A stretch of DNA of 64,000 nt, taken from the NCBI GenBank assembly GCA_965249205.1, contig CBDFLL010000005.1:1054001-1118000 (forward strand), read 5' to 3'. Positions 8,095 through 16,804 of the stretch are shown piece by piece. Source of the stretch: JAQBVV01 sp965249205 (GTDB lineage Bacteria; Acidobacteriota; Vicinamibacteria; Vicinamibacterales; UBA2999). Within the stretch, counting starts at the first letter, position 1; the number at the start of each line of letters is the position of its first letter. A program made the position numbers and the translations under genes. Below the pieces are notes generated by a model. It did not search any database. It was not told the DNA's origin and saw only the letters and a program-made list of their open reading frames with translations.

Positions 8095-8137
8095 AATCGC
8101 GGCAAAAGCCGTAGCTCAGCCGCCACACTAGTAGACT

Positions 8138-9181
8138 CGTGCTTATCCGGTTGTTTCAGCAAGCCACCACCGGTAGTGTATCGGCGTGGCGCGCCCGTCG
8201 TTTCCGAAGAATCTCCGGGAGTTTCAGCGGCAATTTGCGACCGCCGAGGCCTGTCAGGACTACTTGGCGGCGTGCCGCTGGCCGGACGGCTTTGTGTGTC
8301 CCCGGTGCCGGCACGCGCGCGGCTATCGCCTGACCACACACCGGCGCTGGCAATGTGCGGCGTGCCGGTATCAGGTGTCGCTGACCGCCGGGACGATTCT
8401 CCACAACACGAAGACGCCGCTCCTGGTGTGGTTCTGGGCGGCCTATTTGACGGTTACCGACAAGCGGGGCCTCTCGGCGCTCCTGCTGCAGCGGCAGTTG
8501 GGCCTGCGGCGGTACGAAACGGCGTGGCTGCTGTTGCACAAGCTGCGGCGCGCGATGGTGAACGCGGGGCGGGAGCCCTTATACGGCGACGTGGAGATCG
8601 ATGACACCTGGGTGGGCGCGCCCCAGGCCGGCCTGCGCGGCAGTCGCCAACTCAAGGGGCGGAAAGCCGCGCTGGTGCTGGTGGCGGTGGAACGACGCGG
8701 GGATCGGTCGGGTCGGGTCCGCATGTCCGTGATCCCGAACTTCAAACAATCGACGATGCTCGCGTTCGTCACTCACCACATTGCGCCGGGGGCGACGGTC
8801 TACACCGACGGGCTGAAAAGTTTCGATGGGCTCCAGGCCGCTGACGTGAGACACGTCGCCCGCCCGCAACCGATCCGGAGCGCCCTGCACAGGGGGGTGC
8901 CCTCCGTCGTGCCTTTGGCCGACCGCGTCATCGGCAATTGCCAACAGTGGTTGATTGGCACGCACCACGGCGTCAGCAAGGCGCAACTACAGGTCTACCT
9001 CGATGAGTTCGTGTTTCGGCACAATCGGCGGCGGCACCCGATGGCCGCCTTTCAGACCCTGCTGGGCCTGGGGACCGGACGGACGCCCACGCCCGCCCGA
9101 CGGATTCGCGGCGCGCAGGACGTGCGCCCCCCAGGCTGATCGCAAGATATAGGGGTTAGCTGAAACAACCGGATAAGCACG
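8138..9181 (+). mobile_element. IS1595-family insertion sequence, copy 1
   Basis: A 1044-base element with perfect terminal inverted repeats: left end CGTGCTTATCCGGTTGTTTC and the matching reverse complement at the right end. It carries one transposase gene. An 8-base sequence flanks it on each side (AGTAGACT at 8130-8137 and ACGCGACT at 9182-9189). The lengths fit the 8-base target duplications of IS1595 elements, although the copies are not identical. It differs from copy 2 by one base seen, A at 8581 versus G at 9633. Confidence 0.9.
8186..9139 (+). CDS. IS1595-family transposase, copy 1
   Basis: A 317-residue transposase from GTG 8186 (MARPSFPKNLREFQRQF). It has an N-terminal zinc ribbon (Cys 38, 41, 57 and 60, within FVCPRCRH and WQCAACRYQ). 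The DDE-type ISXO2-like catalytic domain shows VEIDDTWVG near residue 139 and TVYTDGLKSFDG later. A histidine-rich segment, EFVFRHNRRRHP, closes the domain. It moves its own element. The only difference seen from the second copy is silent (TTA versus TTG leucine), so the duplication is recent. Confidence 0.92.
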   Translation: MARPSFPKNLREFQRQFATAEACQDYLAACRWPDGFVCPRCRHARGYRLTTHRRWQCAACRYQVSLTAGTILHNTKTPLLVWFWAAYLTVTDKRGLSALLLQRQLGLRRYETAWLLLHKLRRAMVNAGREPLYGDVEIDDTWVGAPQAGLRGSRQLKGRKAALVLVAVERRGDRSGRVRMSVIPNFKQSTMLAFVTHHIAPGATVYTDGLKSFDGLQAADVRHVARPQPIRSALHRGVPSVVPLADRVIGNCQQWLIGTHHGVSKAQLQVYLDEFVFRHNRRRHPMAAFQTLLGLGTGRTPTPARRIRGAQDVRPPG

Positions 9182-9189
9182 ACGCGACT

Positions 9190-10233
9190 CGTGCTTATCC
9201 GGTTGTTTCAGCAAGCCACCACCGGTAGTGTATCGGCGTGGCGCGCCCGTCGTTTCCGAAGAATCTCCGGGAGTTTCAGCGGCAATTTGCGACCGCCGAG
9301 GCCTGTCAGGACTACTTGGCGGCGTGCCGCTGGCCGGACGGCTTTGTGTGTCCCCGGTGCCGGCACGCGCGCGGCTATCGCCTGACCACACACCGGCGCT
9401 GGCAATGTGCGGCGTGCCGGTATCAGGTGTCGCTGACCGCCGGGACGATTCTCCACAACACGAAGACGCCGCTCCTGGTGTGGTTCTGGGCGGCCTATTT
9501 GACGGTTACCGACAAGCGGGGCCTCTCGGCGCTCCTGCTGCAGCGGCAGTTGGGCCTGCGGCGGTACGAAACGGCGTGGCTGCTGTTGCACAAGCTGCGG
9601 CGCGCGATGGTGAACGCGGGGCGGGAGCCCTTGTACGGCGACGTGGAGATCGATGACACCTGGGTGGGCGCGCCCCAGGCCGGCCTGCGCGGCAGTCGCC
9701 AACTCAAGGGGCGGAAAGCCGCGCTGGTGCTGGTGGCGGTGGAACGACGCGGGGATCGGTCGGGTCGGGTCCGCATGTCCGTGATCCCGAACTTCAAACA
9801 ATCGACGATGCTCGCGTTCGTCACTCACCACATTGCGCCGGGGGCGACGGTCTACACCGACGGGCTGAAAAGTTTCGATGGGCTCCAGGCCGCTGACGTG
9901 AGACACGTCGCCCGCCCGCAACCGATCCGGAGCGCCCTGCACAGGGGGGTGCCCTCCGTCGTGCCTTTGGCCGACCGCGTCATCGGCAATTGCCAACAGT
10001 GGTTGATTGGCACGCACCACGGCGTCAGCAAGGCGCAACTACAGGTCTACCTCGATGAGTTCGTGTTTCGGCACAATCGGCGGCGGCACCCGATGGCCGC
10101 CTTTCAGACCCTGCTGGGCCTGGGGACCGGACGGACGCCCACGCCCGCCCGACGGATTCGCGGCGCGCAGGACGTGCGCCCCCCAGGCTGATCGCAAGAT
10201 ATAGGGGTTAGCTGAAACAACCGGATAAGCACG
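9190..10233 (+). mobile_element. IS1595-family insertion sequence, copy 2 (tandem)
   Basis: A second 1044-base copy in the same orientation, with the same inverted ends. It is separated from copy 1 by only 8 bases (ACGCGACT). The right flank is AGTCGACT at 10234-10241, matching the left outer flank of copy 1 in 7 of 8 positions. The pair therefore behaves like one insertion carrying two copies that share a single spacer. Confidence 0.9.
9238..10191 (+). CDS. IS1595-family transposase, copy 2
   Basis: Encodes the same 317 residues as the first copy, from a GTG start, including the four-cysteine zinc ribbon and the ISXO2-like catalytic domain. The start, internal motifs and stop are offset by exactly 1052 bases from copy 1. 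Both genes look intact, so either could supply active transposase. Confidence 0.92.
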   Translation: MARPSFPKNLREFQRQFATAEACQDYLAACRWPDGFVCPRCRHARGYRLTTHRRWQCAACRYQVSLTAGTILHNTKTPLLVWFWAAYLTVTDKRGLSALLLQRQLGLRRYETAWLLLHKLRRAMVNAGREPLYGDVEIDDTWVGAPQAGLRGSRQLKGRKAALVLVAVERRGDRSGRVRMSVIPNFKQSTMLAFVTHHIAPGATVYTDGLKSFDGLQAADVRHVARPQPIRSALHRGVPSVVPLADRVIGNCQQWLIGTHHGVSKAQLQVYLDEFVFRHNRRRHPMAAFQTLLGLGTGRTPTPARRIRGAQDVRPPG

Positions 10234-10238
10234 AGTCG

Positions 10239-10400
10239 ACTAACCGTTCCATCTTGAGCGTCGTTAGCCTGAACCGTGCGTCCGTCGCGAGCGCCCTGAG
10301 AAGACTCGCTTCTGATGAATTTCTTGAGGTCGTGGAGGCCGGTAAGGGTAGGCGGCCGAGCAAGTACAAACGGCGCGAGGCCGGGAGAGTCGATATGTGA
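10239..10400 (+). pseudogene. C-terminal remnant of a winged-helix regulator-like gene
   Basis: Immediately right of the IS1595 pair a plus-strand frame reads NRSILSVVSLNRASVASALR, then RLASDEFLEVVEAGKGRRP, and stops at TGA 10398-10400. The ASVASALRRL helix followed by a short beta-wing-like end resembles the end of a winged-helix DNA-binding domain. There is no start codon, and in-frame TAG codons would precede it if the IS pair were removed, so it is a fragment. Family is not assigned. Confidence 0.35.
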
Positions 10401-10488
10401 AGCTTCTTCTGAGGGTGAGGAACCACGGTGCTAGCCGTGGCTCCTATGGGTCAAAGTGTCCGGAGGCAACGGTTTTTGGAGGAATGCA

Positions 10489-11028
10489 ATGTGTAGAGAG
10501 GATGAACTACCTGAAGATGTCATCAAAGAGGTGAAGCGTATCGCCGATAAGAGCAGCCCGCACTCACCCTACTTCGACAACGTTCACGATGACCAAAACC
10601 CTGGTCCGTGGATTCTAACTTACCAAGATCGTTCGGAAGTCGAGCAGGTCAAAGATTGGGCTAAAGAAATGCGAAAACGAGGCCACTCAATCGGCGAGCC
10701 CAAGCCGAATTTCGACGAGAGTGGAAACAAAGATGATCCACCGGACATCTTGGTGAAGATGGACGGGAAGGAGGTCGGCATCGAAGTGACCAACTTAATG
10801 AAATATGTGAATGAGAATCGGATTTCCATCCTCTCATCTGGCAAAGAGACCATCCTGGAATGGAAACACCGTCAAGGTCAGATTGTATTCACTTGGAGTG
10901 ATTCGGATCTCGATAATGACGAGAGAAAGAGGTTCGAAGAGACAGTCAGAGAAAACCCCAGCTATTACCAAGGAAAATGGACACAGTGGACTCTGGAGAG
11001 TTTCCAACAGTGCCTAACAGGCTGCTGA
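10489..11028 (+). CDS. Possible PD-(D/E)XK-type nuclease protein, truncated by IS5-family element
   Basis: The frame starts ATG 10489 (MCREDELPEDVIKEVKRIAD) with GGAGGA 5 bases upstream. Genomic sequence of the gene ends at 11017, where an IS5-family element begins; the reading stops inside the IS at 11028. A segment PPDILVKMDGKEVGIEVTNL looks like the core of restriction-endonuclease-like folds (acidic residue, beta hairpin, then IEV), but no canonical ExK is seen. The gene is visibly richer in A and T than its neighbours, which suggests foreign origin. It may be a defence or DNA-processing fragment. No partner gene is adjacent. Confidence 0.4.
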   Translation: MCREDELPEDVIKEVKRIADKSSPHSPYFDNVHDDQNPGPWILTYQDRSEVEQVKDWAKEMRKRGHSIGEPKPNFDESGNKDDPPDILVKMDGKEVGIEVTNLMKYVNENRISILSSGKETILEWKHRQGQIVFTWSDSDLDNDERKRFEETVRENPSYYQGKWTQWTLESFQQCLTGC

Positions 11029-12312
11029 AGAACCCGGGTGATCGGGCCGTTTTCTAAGGATCATGCAAGTCACCACCGACCGACAACGGTGCGCACGGCT
11101 GTGCGCTGGCCCCGATCAAGGGGCCGGCGACACGCGCGGCCGGTGATCAGGGACACCTCGCCTCCAGATTCCGCAGCCGGACCAAGTTATAGACCGTGGC
11201 GGCGAAGGTAAGCTGCCAATCCACGAGGGCGACACCGCGATGCCGGAGTTTGCGCAAGCCGCCGACGGTCTTCATCCAGCCAAAGACCTGTTCTACGAGT
11301 TTCCGTTTCCGCTGACTGACGTGATAGCCCGCATGCCGCGTGGTCCGGCCATCGATCGCACTCCAGCGGACCTTCTGAGCAACGTGGGGCGTGACGGCCC
11401 GGATACGGACAGCGGCCACAAAGCTTGCCACATCGTAGCCCTTGTCCGCCCCGACCGTGCTGCCCGGCGGCGCGCTGGCCTCCAGCAACAGCGCCGCTGC
11501 CTCGCGTTCGGCGGTCCCCGTCGCGTGAGTCGCGCAGACGTTGGCGACAAGTCCCTGTCGATTGTCCAGCAGCACGTGGCCCAGATACGCCAGCTTGGCT
11601 TCCTTCCCCTGGCCCTTCCGAGGCAGCATCGCCTCCGGATCGGTCGTCGACTGGTGCGTGTCGTTGCGCCGCCGCTCCCCGTGGAAGTTGACCGTGGGAT
11701 TCCCGGGGTCATCGGGCGGGTCGCTCTCCGCCGCGTCCCGGCACCGAAAGCTCTTCAGGCTGGCCCACGCTTCCAATTGGGTCCCATCCACAGTGAAGTG
11801 TTCGTCCGAGAGCAGCCCGGCCGCCCGCGCGTGGGCCTGCACCGCATCAAAGAAGGCGGCCGCGAGATCGCCCGCCAGCAGCCGGTCGCGATTCTTGGTA
11901 AACGTGGTGGGATGCCAAACCGGGTCGTCCAAATTCAAGCCCACGAACCAGCGGAACAGCAGGTTGTAATTGAGCTCTTCCATCAGCAGCCGCTCGCTCC
12001 GCACCGTGTAGAGCACCTGCAGCAACAACGCGCGCAGCAGCTGTTCCGGCGGGATCGACGGACGCCCTGTGTTGGCGTACAGGCCGGCGAACCTGCGCGA
12101 CATCGTTCTCAGCGCTTCGTCCGTCAGCGCGCGAACCGCGCGGAGCGGATGGTCGGCTGGCACGCGCTGTTCCGGCGACAGGTAGCTGAACATGTGAGTG
12201 CTTTGCTCATCGTGTCCGCGCATGATGGGGCTCCCTTCAGCGGTGTTGGGAGCATGGTAGTACGCCGGGATCGATCTGTCGATCCCATTTCACGGAGTTT
12301 TTCAGCAGCCTG
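11018..12312 (-). mobile_element. IS5-family insertion sequence, copy 1
   Basis: A 1295-base element with short inverted ends (CAGGCTGCTGAA and its complement). It is flanked by CTAA at 11014-11017 and CTAG at 12313-12316, fitting the 4-base YTAR target typical of IS5 elements. Its right flank is the stop codon of plsY, and its left side truncates the nuclease-like gene. It is an inverted repeat of the copy at 32823-34117, with one base difference noticed (11067 versus 34068). Confidence 0.9.
11147..12223 (-). CDS. IS5-family transposase, copy 1
   Basis: A 358-residue transposase with an N-terminal DUF772-like region (FSYLSPEQRVPADHPLRAV, then LLRALLLQVLYTVRSERLLM). The DDE catalytic domain shows HFTVDGTQLEAWASLK for the first aspartate, GADKGYD for the second and LVEQVFGWMKTVGGLRK for the glutamate. 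It has the usual length for the group and has no internal stop. The ATG at 12223 lies 89 bases inside the right inverted end. Confidence 0.9.
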   Translation of the reverse strand: MRGHDEQSTHMFSYLSPEQRVPADHPLRAVRALTDEALRTMSRRFAGLYANTGRPSIPPEQLLRALLLQVLYTVRSERLLMEELNYNLLFRWFVGLNLDDPVWHPTTFTKNRDRLLAGDLAAAFFDAVQAHARAAGLLSDEHFTVDGTQLEAWASLKSFRCRDAAESDPPDDPGNPTVNFHGERRRNDTHQSTTDPEAMLPRKGQGKEAKLAYLGHVLLDNRQGLVANVCATHATGTAEREAAALLLEASAPPGSTVGADKGYDVASFVAAVRIRAVTPHVAQKVRWSAIDGRTTRHAGYHVSQRKRKLVEQVFGWMKTVGGLRKLRHRGVALVDWQLTFAATVYNLVRLRNLEARCP

Positions 12313-12903
12313 CTAGAGCAGTCTCTCGCCAACCCTGCGTTCGGTACCGGCGAGGAGCCTACCGAGGTTACCGCGGTGGCGATGTACAACGATCACTGCG
12401 GCGACAGCAGCACCAGCCGTCACCGCCGGGGACATGTTGCTCGCAGCGGCTGCCGCCACAAGCGTCACCGCTGCAGAAATCGACCCGACCGAAACGTATC
12501 GCGTCACCCAGGTCACCAGCACGAACACCGCGGCTGCTATCGCCACCGCAACCGGCGCGAGCGTTACGAAAACACCAGCGGCGGTCGCGACGCCCTTGCC
12601 ACCGCGAAAGCCGAGCCACACCGGGTACACATGACCGATGACCGCTGCAAGTCCGGCTGCCACCGGCGTGGCGGGACCACCGAACAGTCGCTGCACCCCC
12701 ATGACGACGACCGCGCCCTTGGCGACGTCCAGACACATCGCGGCCATGGCGCTTGGCGCGCCGCTTGTTCTGAGTACATTGGCCGCGCCGACGTTGCCAC
12801 TCCCCGCTCGGCGCAGATCCACCCCTCGGCGCCGCGCCATCAAAAAAGCAAACGGCACGGACCCGACAAGATACCCGACGGTCACCGCGAGGATTTCTTC
12901 CAT
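12313..12903 (-). CDS. plsY: Glycerol-3-phosphate acyltransferase PlsY
   Basis: A 196-residue integral membrane enzyme that transfers an acyl group from acyl-phosphate to glycerol-3-phosphate, the first step of phospholipid synthesis. The three family motifs are present: GSVPFAFLMARRRGVDLR near the N-terminus with GSGNVGAANV, GFRGGKGVATA in the middle, and the HRHRGNLGRLLAG loop near the end. Several hydrophobic membrane segments separate them. The TAG stop is part of the CTAG flanking the IS5 element, so the insertion left the protein intact. It follows cinA by 77 bases. Confidence 0.93.
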   Translation of the reverse strand: MEEILAVTVGYLVGSVPFAFLMARRRGVDLRRAGSGNVGAANVLRTSGAPSAMAAMCLDVAKGAVVVMGVQRLFGGPATPVAAGLAAVIGHVYPVWLGFRGGKGVATAAGVFVTLAPVAVAIAAAVFVLVTWVTRYVSVGSISAAVTLVAAAAASNMSPAVTAGAAVAAVIVVHRHRGNLGRLLAGTERRVGERLL

Positions 12904-12980
12904 GATGGGTCAGCGCCTGCGGCCTTCACAACAGTGTAGTCTCGTCCACCCCGTACCATCGTTGACCGTGGCGACTCGTC

Positions 12981-14279
12981 TCACGGCAGTAGCGCGCGCC
13001 TCACCATGTCGAGTGCCGCCTGGGAGGCCTGAAACTTCACCCGCTCTCGATCACCGACAAACCGGAACTGCCGCGAGCGGGTCGATCCAGGAAACGCCGC
13101 CGCGATGGCGACAGTGCCCACCGGCTTGTCCGCCGTGCCTCCGCCCGGACCGGCAATACCAGTCACGCCGACGCCCACGTCGACATTCGCACTGGCGCGC
13201 ACACCCTCTGCCATGGCGATCGCGACCGGTTCACTGACTGCGCCATGCTGATCGATCAGCACTGCGGGCACGCCCAGGAGCGACACCTTGGCGCTATTCG
13301 CGTAGGCGACCACCGCCGTTTCCACGTAGCGCGAACTACCCGCCACATCCGTGAGTCGCGACGTCAGCAAGCCTCCGGTGCACGATTCGGCGAGGGCGAT
13401 CCGAAACCCGCGCGCTACGAGCAACTCACCGACGACCCGCTCGAGGGGGCGGCCATCCACGCTGTATGCATCCAGGCCAAGCGCCTCGACCACCTGCACG
13501 GCGGCCGCGTTCGCGGCCGCCGCCGCGCGATCAGGCGACCCGGCGCGAGCCGAAAGGTGCAGTTCGATCTGGCCGAGCGACGCCAGAATCGTTGCCGATA
13601 CCGGGACCTCTGCGCGTGCCCACTCGGCGTACAACCCTCTCACGGCCTCCTCGGTGTGCGATTCGGTGCGCCCGGTAATCCGGACCACTCGGGTGACCAG
13701 CGACCGATGCGGCGACCGCGAACTGAGAATGCCGTCCACCACCGACGCCAGCATCGGCTTGAGTTCTCGCGGCGGCCCAGGCAGGAGCAGCACCGCGTGG
13801 TCGCCGTCTTCGATCCACAGGCCTGGCGCGGTCCCGTTCGGGTTATCGATGACACGGGCGCCAGCCGGAACCATGGCCTGGCGGCGATTAATCGCAGGCA
13901 TGTCCATGCGCCGCGACGCAAATCGATCGCGGATCCGCTCAGTGATCCCCTCGTCCTCGGCCAGAGGCCGGGCAAGGACCTCTGCCACGACCTCCCGCGT
14001 CACGTCATCGTCAGTCGGTCCGAGCCCTCCGCAGCAAACGACAAACCCCACTTGGTCGAGCGCGAAACGAACCGCGGCACCCAATTGCGCACGGTCGTCA
14101 CCCACTACGCTCTTGTACGCGACTTCGATCCCGAGCACGTTCAGCTGCTCGGTAATGAACAGCGAGTTGGTATCCATTCGAGACGTGCTCAGCAGTTCGC
14201 TTCCGACCGCAAGAATCGCCGCGCGACCCAGGACCGCCACCGGAGGGCTCGATGAGGGCGTCACAGTCACACGAACCAT
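12981..14279 (-). CDS. cinA: CinA-family nicotinamide-nucleotide amidohydrolase
   Basis: A 432-residue two-domain protein. The N-terminal half is the MoCF-like domain (AAILAVGSELLSTSRMDTNS, CCGGLGPTDDDVT, LLLPGPPRELKPM). The C-terminal half is the PncC deamidase (ALAESCTGGLLTSRLTDVAG, VTGIAGPGGGTADKPVGTV), which returns nicotinamide mononucleotide to NAD salvage. The ATG at 14279 overlaps the end of pgpA by 13 bases; the longer open frame begins inside pgpA and was rejected. Order pgpA-cinA-plsY suggests one transcript. Confidence 0.92.
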   Translation of the reverse strand: MVRVTVTPSSSPPVAVLGRAAILAVGSELLSTSRMDTNSLFITEQLNVLGIEVAYKSVVGDDRAQLGAAVRFALDQVGFVVCCGGLGPTDDDVTREVVAEVLARPLAEDEGITERIRDRFASRRMDMPAINRRQAMVPAGARVIDNPNGTAPGLWIEDGDHAVLLLPGPPRELKPMLASVVDGILSSRSPHRSLVTRVVRITGRTESHTEEAVRGLYAEWARAEVPVSATILASLGQIELHLSARAGSPDRAAAAANAAAVQVVEALGLDAYSVDGRPLERVVGELLVARGFRIALAESCTGGLLTSRLTDVAGSSRYVETAVVAYANSAKVSLLGVPAVLIDQHGAVSEPVAIAMAEGVRASANVDVGVGVTGIAGPGGGTADKPVGTVAIAAAFPGSTRSRQFRFVGDRERVKFQASQAALDMVRRALLP

Positions 14280-14731
14280 CCAGGTGCCAGCGCGATCAGC
14301 CCCCGCATGGCCACCTGGCCATACGCTGCTGCCATCGCGTCGTCCGCCATGATACCGAGACCGCCGGGCAGTCTTTCGAATCGTGATGACGGCCACGGCT
14401 TCACCACGTCGAACACACGAAACAGCAGGAACCCCACGATCGCGCCGGTCAGATTGACCGGCAGAAAAGCCAGAGTCATCAGCATGCCCGCAACTTCATC
14501 AATCACGACCGGCGCAGGATCGACATCGCCGAGGTGGCGCTCCGCCACCGTCGCGCTCCAGACACCGACGCAAAACACGGTGACAAGAGCCGCCAGCTCG
14601 AGACTGACCGAGCCAGTACCGCGAACCGCAAAAAAGACGACCAGCCCGGCAGCCGAGCCGAAGGTGCCAGGGGCCAGGGGCACGTAACCGACGTATGCAC
14701 ACGTCGCGATAAAGAGTCCGAGGCGATTCAT
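14267..14731 (-). CDS. pgpA: Phosphatidylglycerophosphatase A
   Basis: A 154-residue membrane phosphatase that dephosphorylates phosphatidylglycerol phosphate in phospholipid synthesis. It has the family's PLAPGTFGSAAGL segment, DPAPVVIDEVAGM with metal-binding acidic residues, and KPWPSSRFERLPGGLGIMADD near the C-terminus. Three to four hydrophobic segments are visible. It overlaps cinA by 13 bases and begins 20 bases after the RDD-protein gene, so it belongs to the same minus-strand operon. Confidence 0.92.
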   Translation of the reverse strand: MNRLGLFIATCAYVGYVPLAPGTFGSAAGLVVFFAVRGTGSVSLELAALVTVFCVGVWSATVAERHLGDVDPAPVVIDEVAGMLMTLAFLPVNLTGAIVGFLLFRVFDVVKPWPSSRFERLPGGLGIMADDAMAAAYGQVAMRGLIALAPGWFV

Positions 14732-14750
14732 CCGGTGACGCGAGGGACGG

Positions 14751-15803
14751 TCAGGCTGATGGCAGTACGATGACGCGGGTGTGCGTCACATAGTCATGGA
14801 GCGCAAGACGTTCGGGGCCCGCGAGCGCCGGCAGATAGCCCAGGCCAAACACCGAGGCCGACACCGCTCCAGCGAGCGCGCGCGTGAGGGCACCCCCTCC
14901 GTCCACGGGCCCACTGTCCATCGCCACGACCCGAATGCGCGCCGCCATCTTGCCGATTGTCTGACCCCCAGCTGCAGTGAAAGCCCAGAAGTACGACAGC
15001 TTGACGAGCAGCAGAAACGCGGCCAGCGGCGCGAGCGGAAGCGCCCTCCAATCGGCCATCGGCAATCCGACCATGCGCAGCGTGAAGTACATCACCGACA
15101 GGTCGATGGCCGTCAACAACACATGGTCGAGCACGACCGCCCCAAGCCGTCGGGCGGCACCGCTCACTGCGCCGCCTTCCTCCGCACCTGACTGCGGTTC
15201 TGCCGCCGCCGTGGCCACGCCCGAATGAACCGTGGCCGCTGACCCGGCGAGCGGCACATCCGGCGCCGTGTCCCACAGCTCCAGCACTGGTCGGGCTGCC
15301 GCCGACCGCGACGCCTTCGGGACCACCCGTAGCCTCGGCGTTCGTGGCGTGCGACGCACAGCCAGCGGCGGACGCGGCGTCGCCGGCACCTTGATGAGCG
15401 GTTCGTCGCCGAAACCGTCAAACGCGTCGGTGAAAAGCGGCAGTCCCCGATCGGTCCGCACGGTCTCAGCAGGTGCCCGCTCAGGCGTGGCAACGACTGG
15501 ATCGGGCGTGGCAACGGCCGGTTCGGGTGTGGAAGCCGCCAGTTCGGGCACGGCATCGGCTGGATCGGGCGTTGGCGGTATCGAGTCAGAAATGTCCGGG
15601 GAAGACGCCAACGCCGTCATCGCCTGGTCGAACGAGTCGTCCCACTGGACAGTTGCCGTCAGGTCTTCGGCAGGGCGCAGCGCGAGGTCATGCTCCACCT
15701 CGCCGGGGTCTCGGTCGGTCGCCACGAGCGAAAAGTCATACCCGCAGTTCTTACATCGATCGCCCGTATCGAACCCGAGATAGCTGCATTTCGGGCACTT
15801 CAC
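14751..15803 (-). CDS. RDD-family membrane protein with N-terminal zinc ribbon
   Basis: A 350-residue protein. The N-terminus MKCPKCSYLGFDTGDRCKNC is a four-cysteine zinc ribbon. A long proline- and alanine-rich linker with PEPAVATPDP-like repeats spans about residues 70-200. The C-terminal RDD-type domain has hydrophobic segments starting with RRLGAVVLDHVLLTAIDL, and the GQTIGKMAARIRVVAMD signature follows. GTG 15803 overlaps the stop of the upstream TPR gene (GTGA). Function is not established for this fusion. Confidence 0.75.
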   Translation of the reverse strand: MKCPKCSYLGFDTGDRCKNCGYDFSLVATDRDPGEVEHDLALRPAEDLTATVQWDDSFDQAMTALASSPDISDSIPPTPDPADAVPELAASTPEPAVATPDPVVATPERAPAETVRTDRGLPLFTDAFDGFGDEPLIKVPATPRPPLAVRRTPRTPRLRVVPKASRSAAARPVLELWDTAPDVPLAGSAATVHSGVATAAAEPQSGAEEGGAVSGAARRLGAVVLDHVLLTAIDLSVMYFTLRMVGLPMADWRALPLAPLAAFLLLVKLSYFWAFTAAGGQTIGKMAARIRVVAMDSGPVDGGGALTRALAGAVSASVFGLGYLPALAGPERLALHDYVTHTRVIVLPSA

Positions 15804-16639
15804 TGCACGGCACCTGAGGGGGCCGAGGCTGACATCGGAAGCTGGATGCCAGCTGCCGCGAGCAGGTCGCGCTGGACGTCGGCACGTAGTGCGTCCGCGT
15901 CCGGCCGGTGCGGATCCGCAATGCCAATGCCGTCAAGCGCGCGCAGGGCGTCGACCAGGTGCCCGTCGGCGTACAACTCGCGTGCGCGGACGACGCCGAT
16001 TTCCGAGGCGCGCACGATCGGTAGCGGCTCCACGTACGCCGGTTCGACCGAGGGCGCCACGGTGACCTGAAGCGTCGTTAACTGGAGCTCCGACAACCAC
16101 GCACCGATCGGAAGCCCGCTCAACAACATCGCCGCGGCAACAACGAGCGTCACGAGCGCGGCGGCGATCCATCCCCGACGCGTCGTGGGCGGTGCCACGC
16201 GTCGATGCCTCACCCTGGATCGCGCCGGCAACGGGTCGATCCACAGATCGGCACCGGAGCTGGACGAAGCAACTCGATCCAACCGATCGAGAAACACATC
16301 GGCTGCGTCACTACCCTGCTCAGCGGCCCGCGTCAACAGACTGCGCGCGCGATCGATGTCACCGGCGTTGTACGCCGACACGCCCACATGCAGCAGCTCT
16401 TCCGACTCACGCTGGCGCTCCGCCAGCGCACTGCGCGCACGCTCGATGTACGCTCGCGCTCGGTCGTGGTGGCGCTCAAGAAAAACCACACGGGTCCACA
16501 CGCTGATCGCGCGCTCGTACTGCCCAGCGAAGTAGTGATCGAGCCCGGTGAGCAGGAGCTGCTCGATTCGCGCCTCGCGGTCCGCGTCGCCTCGCGGTTC
16601 TGGGGGACGGACCGGATTGGTCGGCTGCGAATTAGGCAT
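15800..16639 (-). CDS. TPR-like protein with a single membrane segment
   Basis: A 279-residue protein starting MPNSQPTNPVRPPEP. Helical repeats YFAGQYERAISVWTRVVFLE and AYNAGDIDRARSLLTRAAEQ are TPR-like and precede a basic region. One transmembrane helix (WIAAALVTLVVAAAMLLSG) follows, then a region with another helical repeat, ELYADGHLVDALRALDGI. The start at 16639 was chosen because the upstream frame has no domain character. It is the first gene of the TPR-RDD-pgpA-cinA-plsY run and is divergent from ftcD. Role unknown, perhaps scaffolding at the membrane. Confidence 0.7.
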   Translation of the reverse strand: MPNSQPTNPVRPPEPRGDADREARIEQLLLTGLDHYFAGQYERAISVWTRVVFLERHHDRARAYIERARSALAERQRESEELLHVGVSAYNAGDIDRARSLLTRAAEQGSDAADVFLDRLDRVASSSSGADLWIDPLPARSRVRHRRVAPPTTRRGWIAAALVTLVVAAAMLLSGLPIGAWLSELQLTTLQVTVAPSVEPAYVEPLPIVRASEIGVVRARELYADGHLVDALRALDGIGIADPHRPDADALRADVQRDLLAAAGIQLPMSASAPSGAVQ

Positions 16640-16804
16640 CGTGGCGGTGTGAAACGTGAACCCGATTATCGGGCAAAACTCTTCGTGGGTCAACGAATTA
16701 CGGCCCCTCGCGCCCCCTCCGCTCGGCGCTCGGGACTGCTGAGGCACACACACGCTCGCATCCGCGGCACGAGGGGCTGGTTCGGGTGTGATACAAGGCG
16801 ACGC

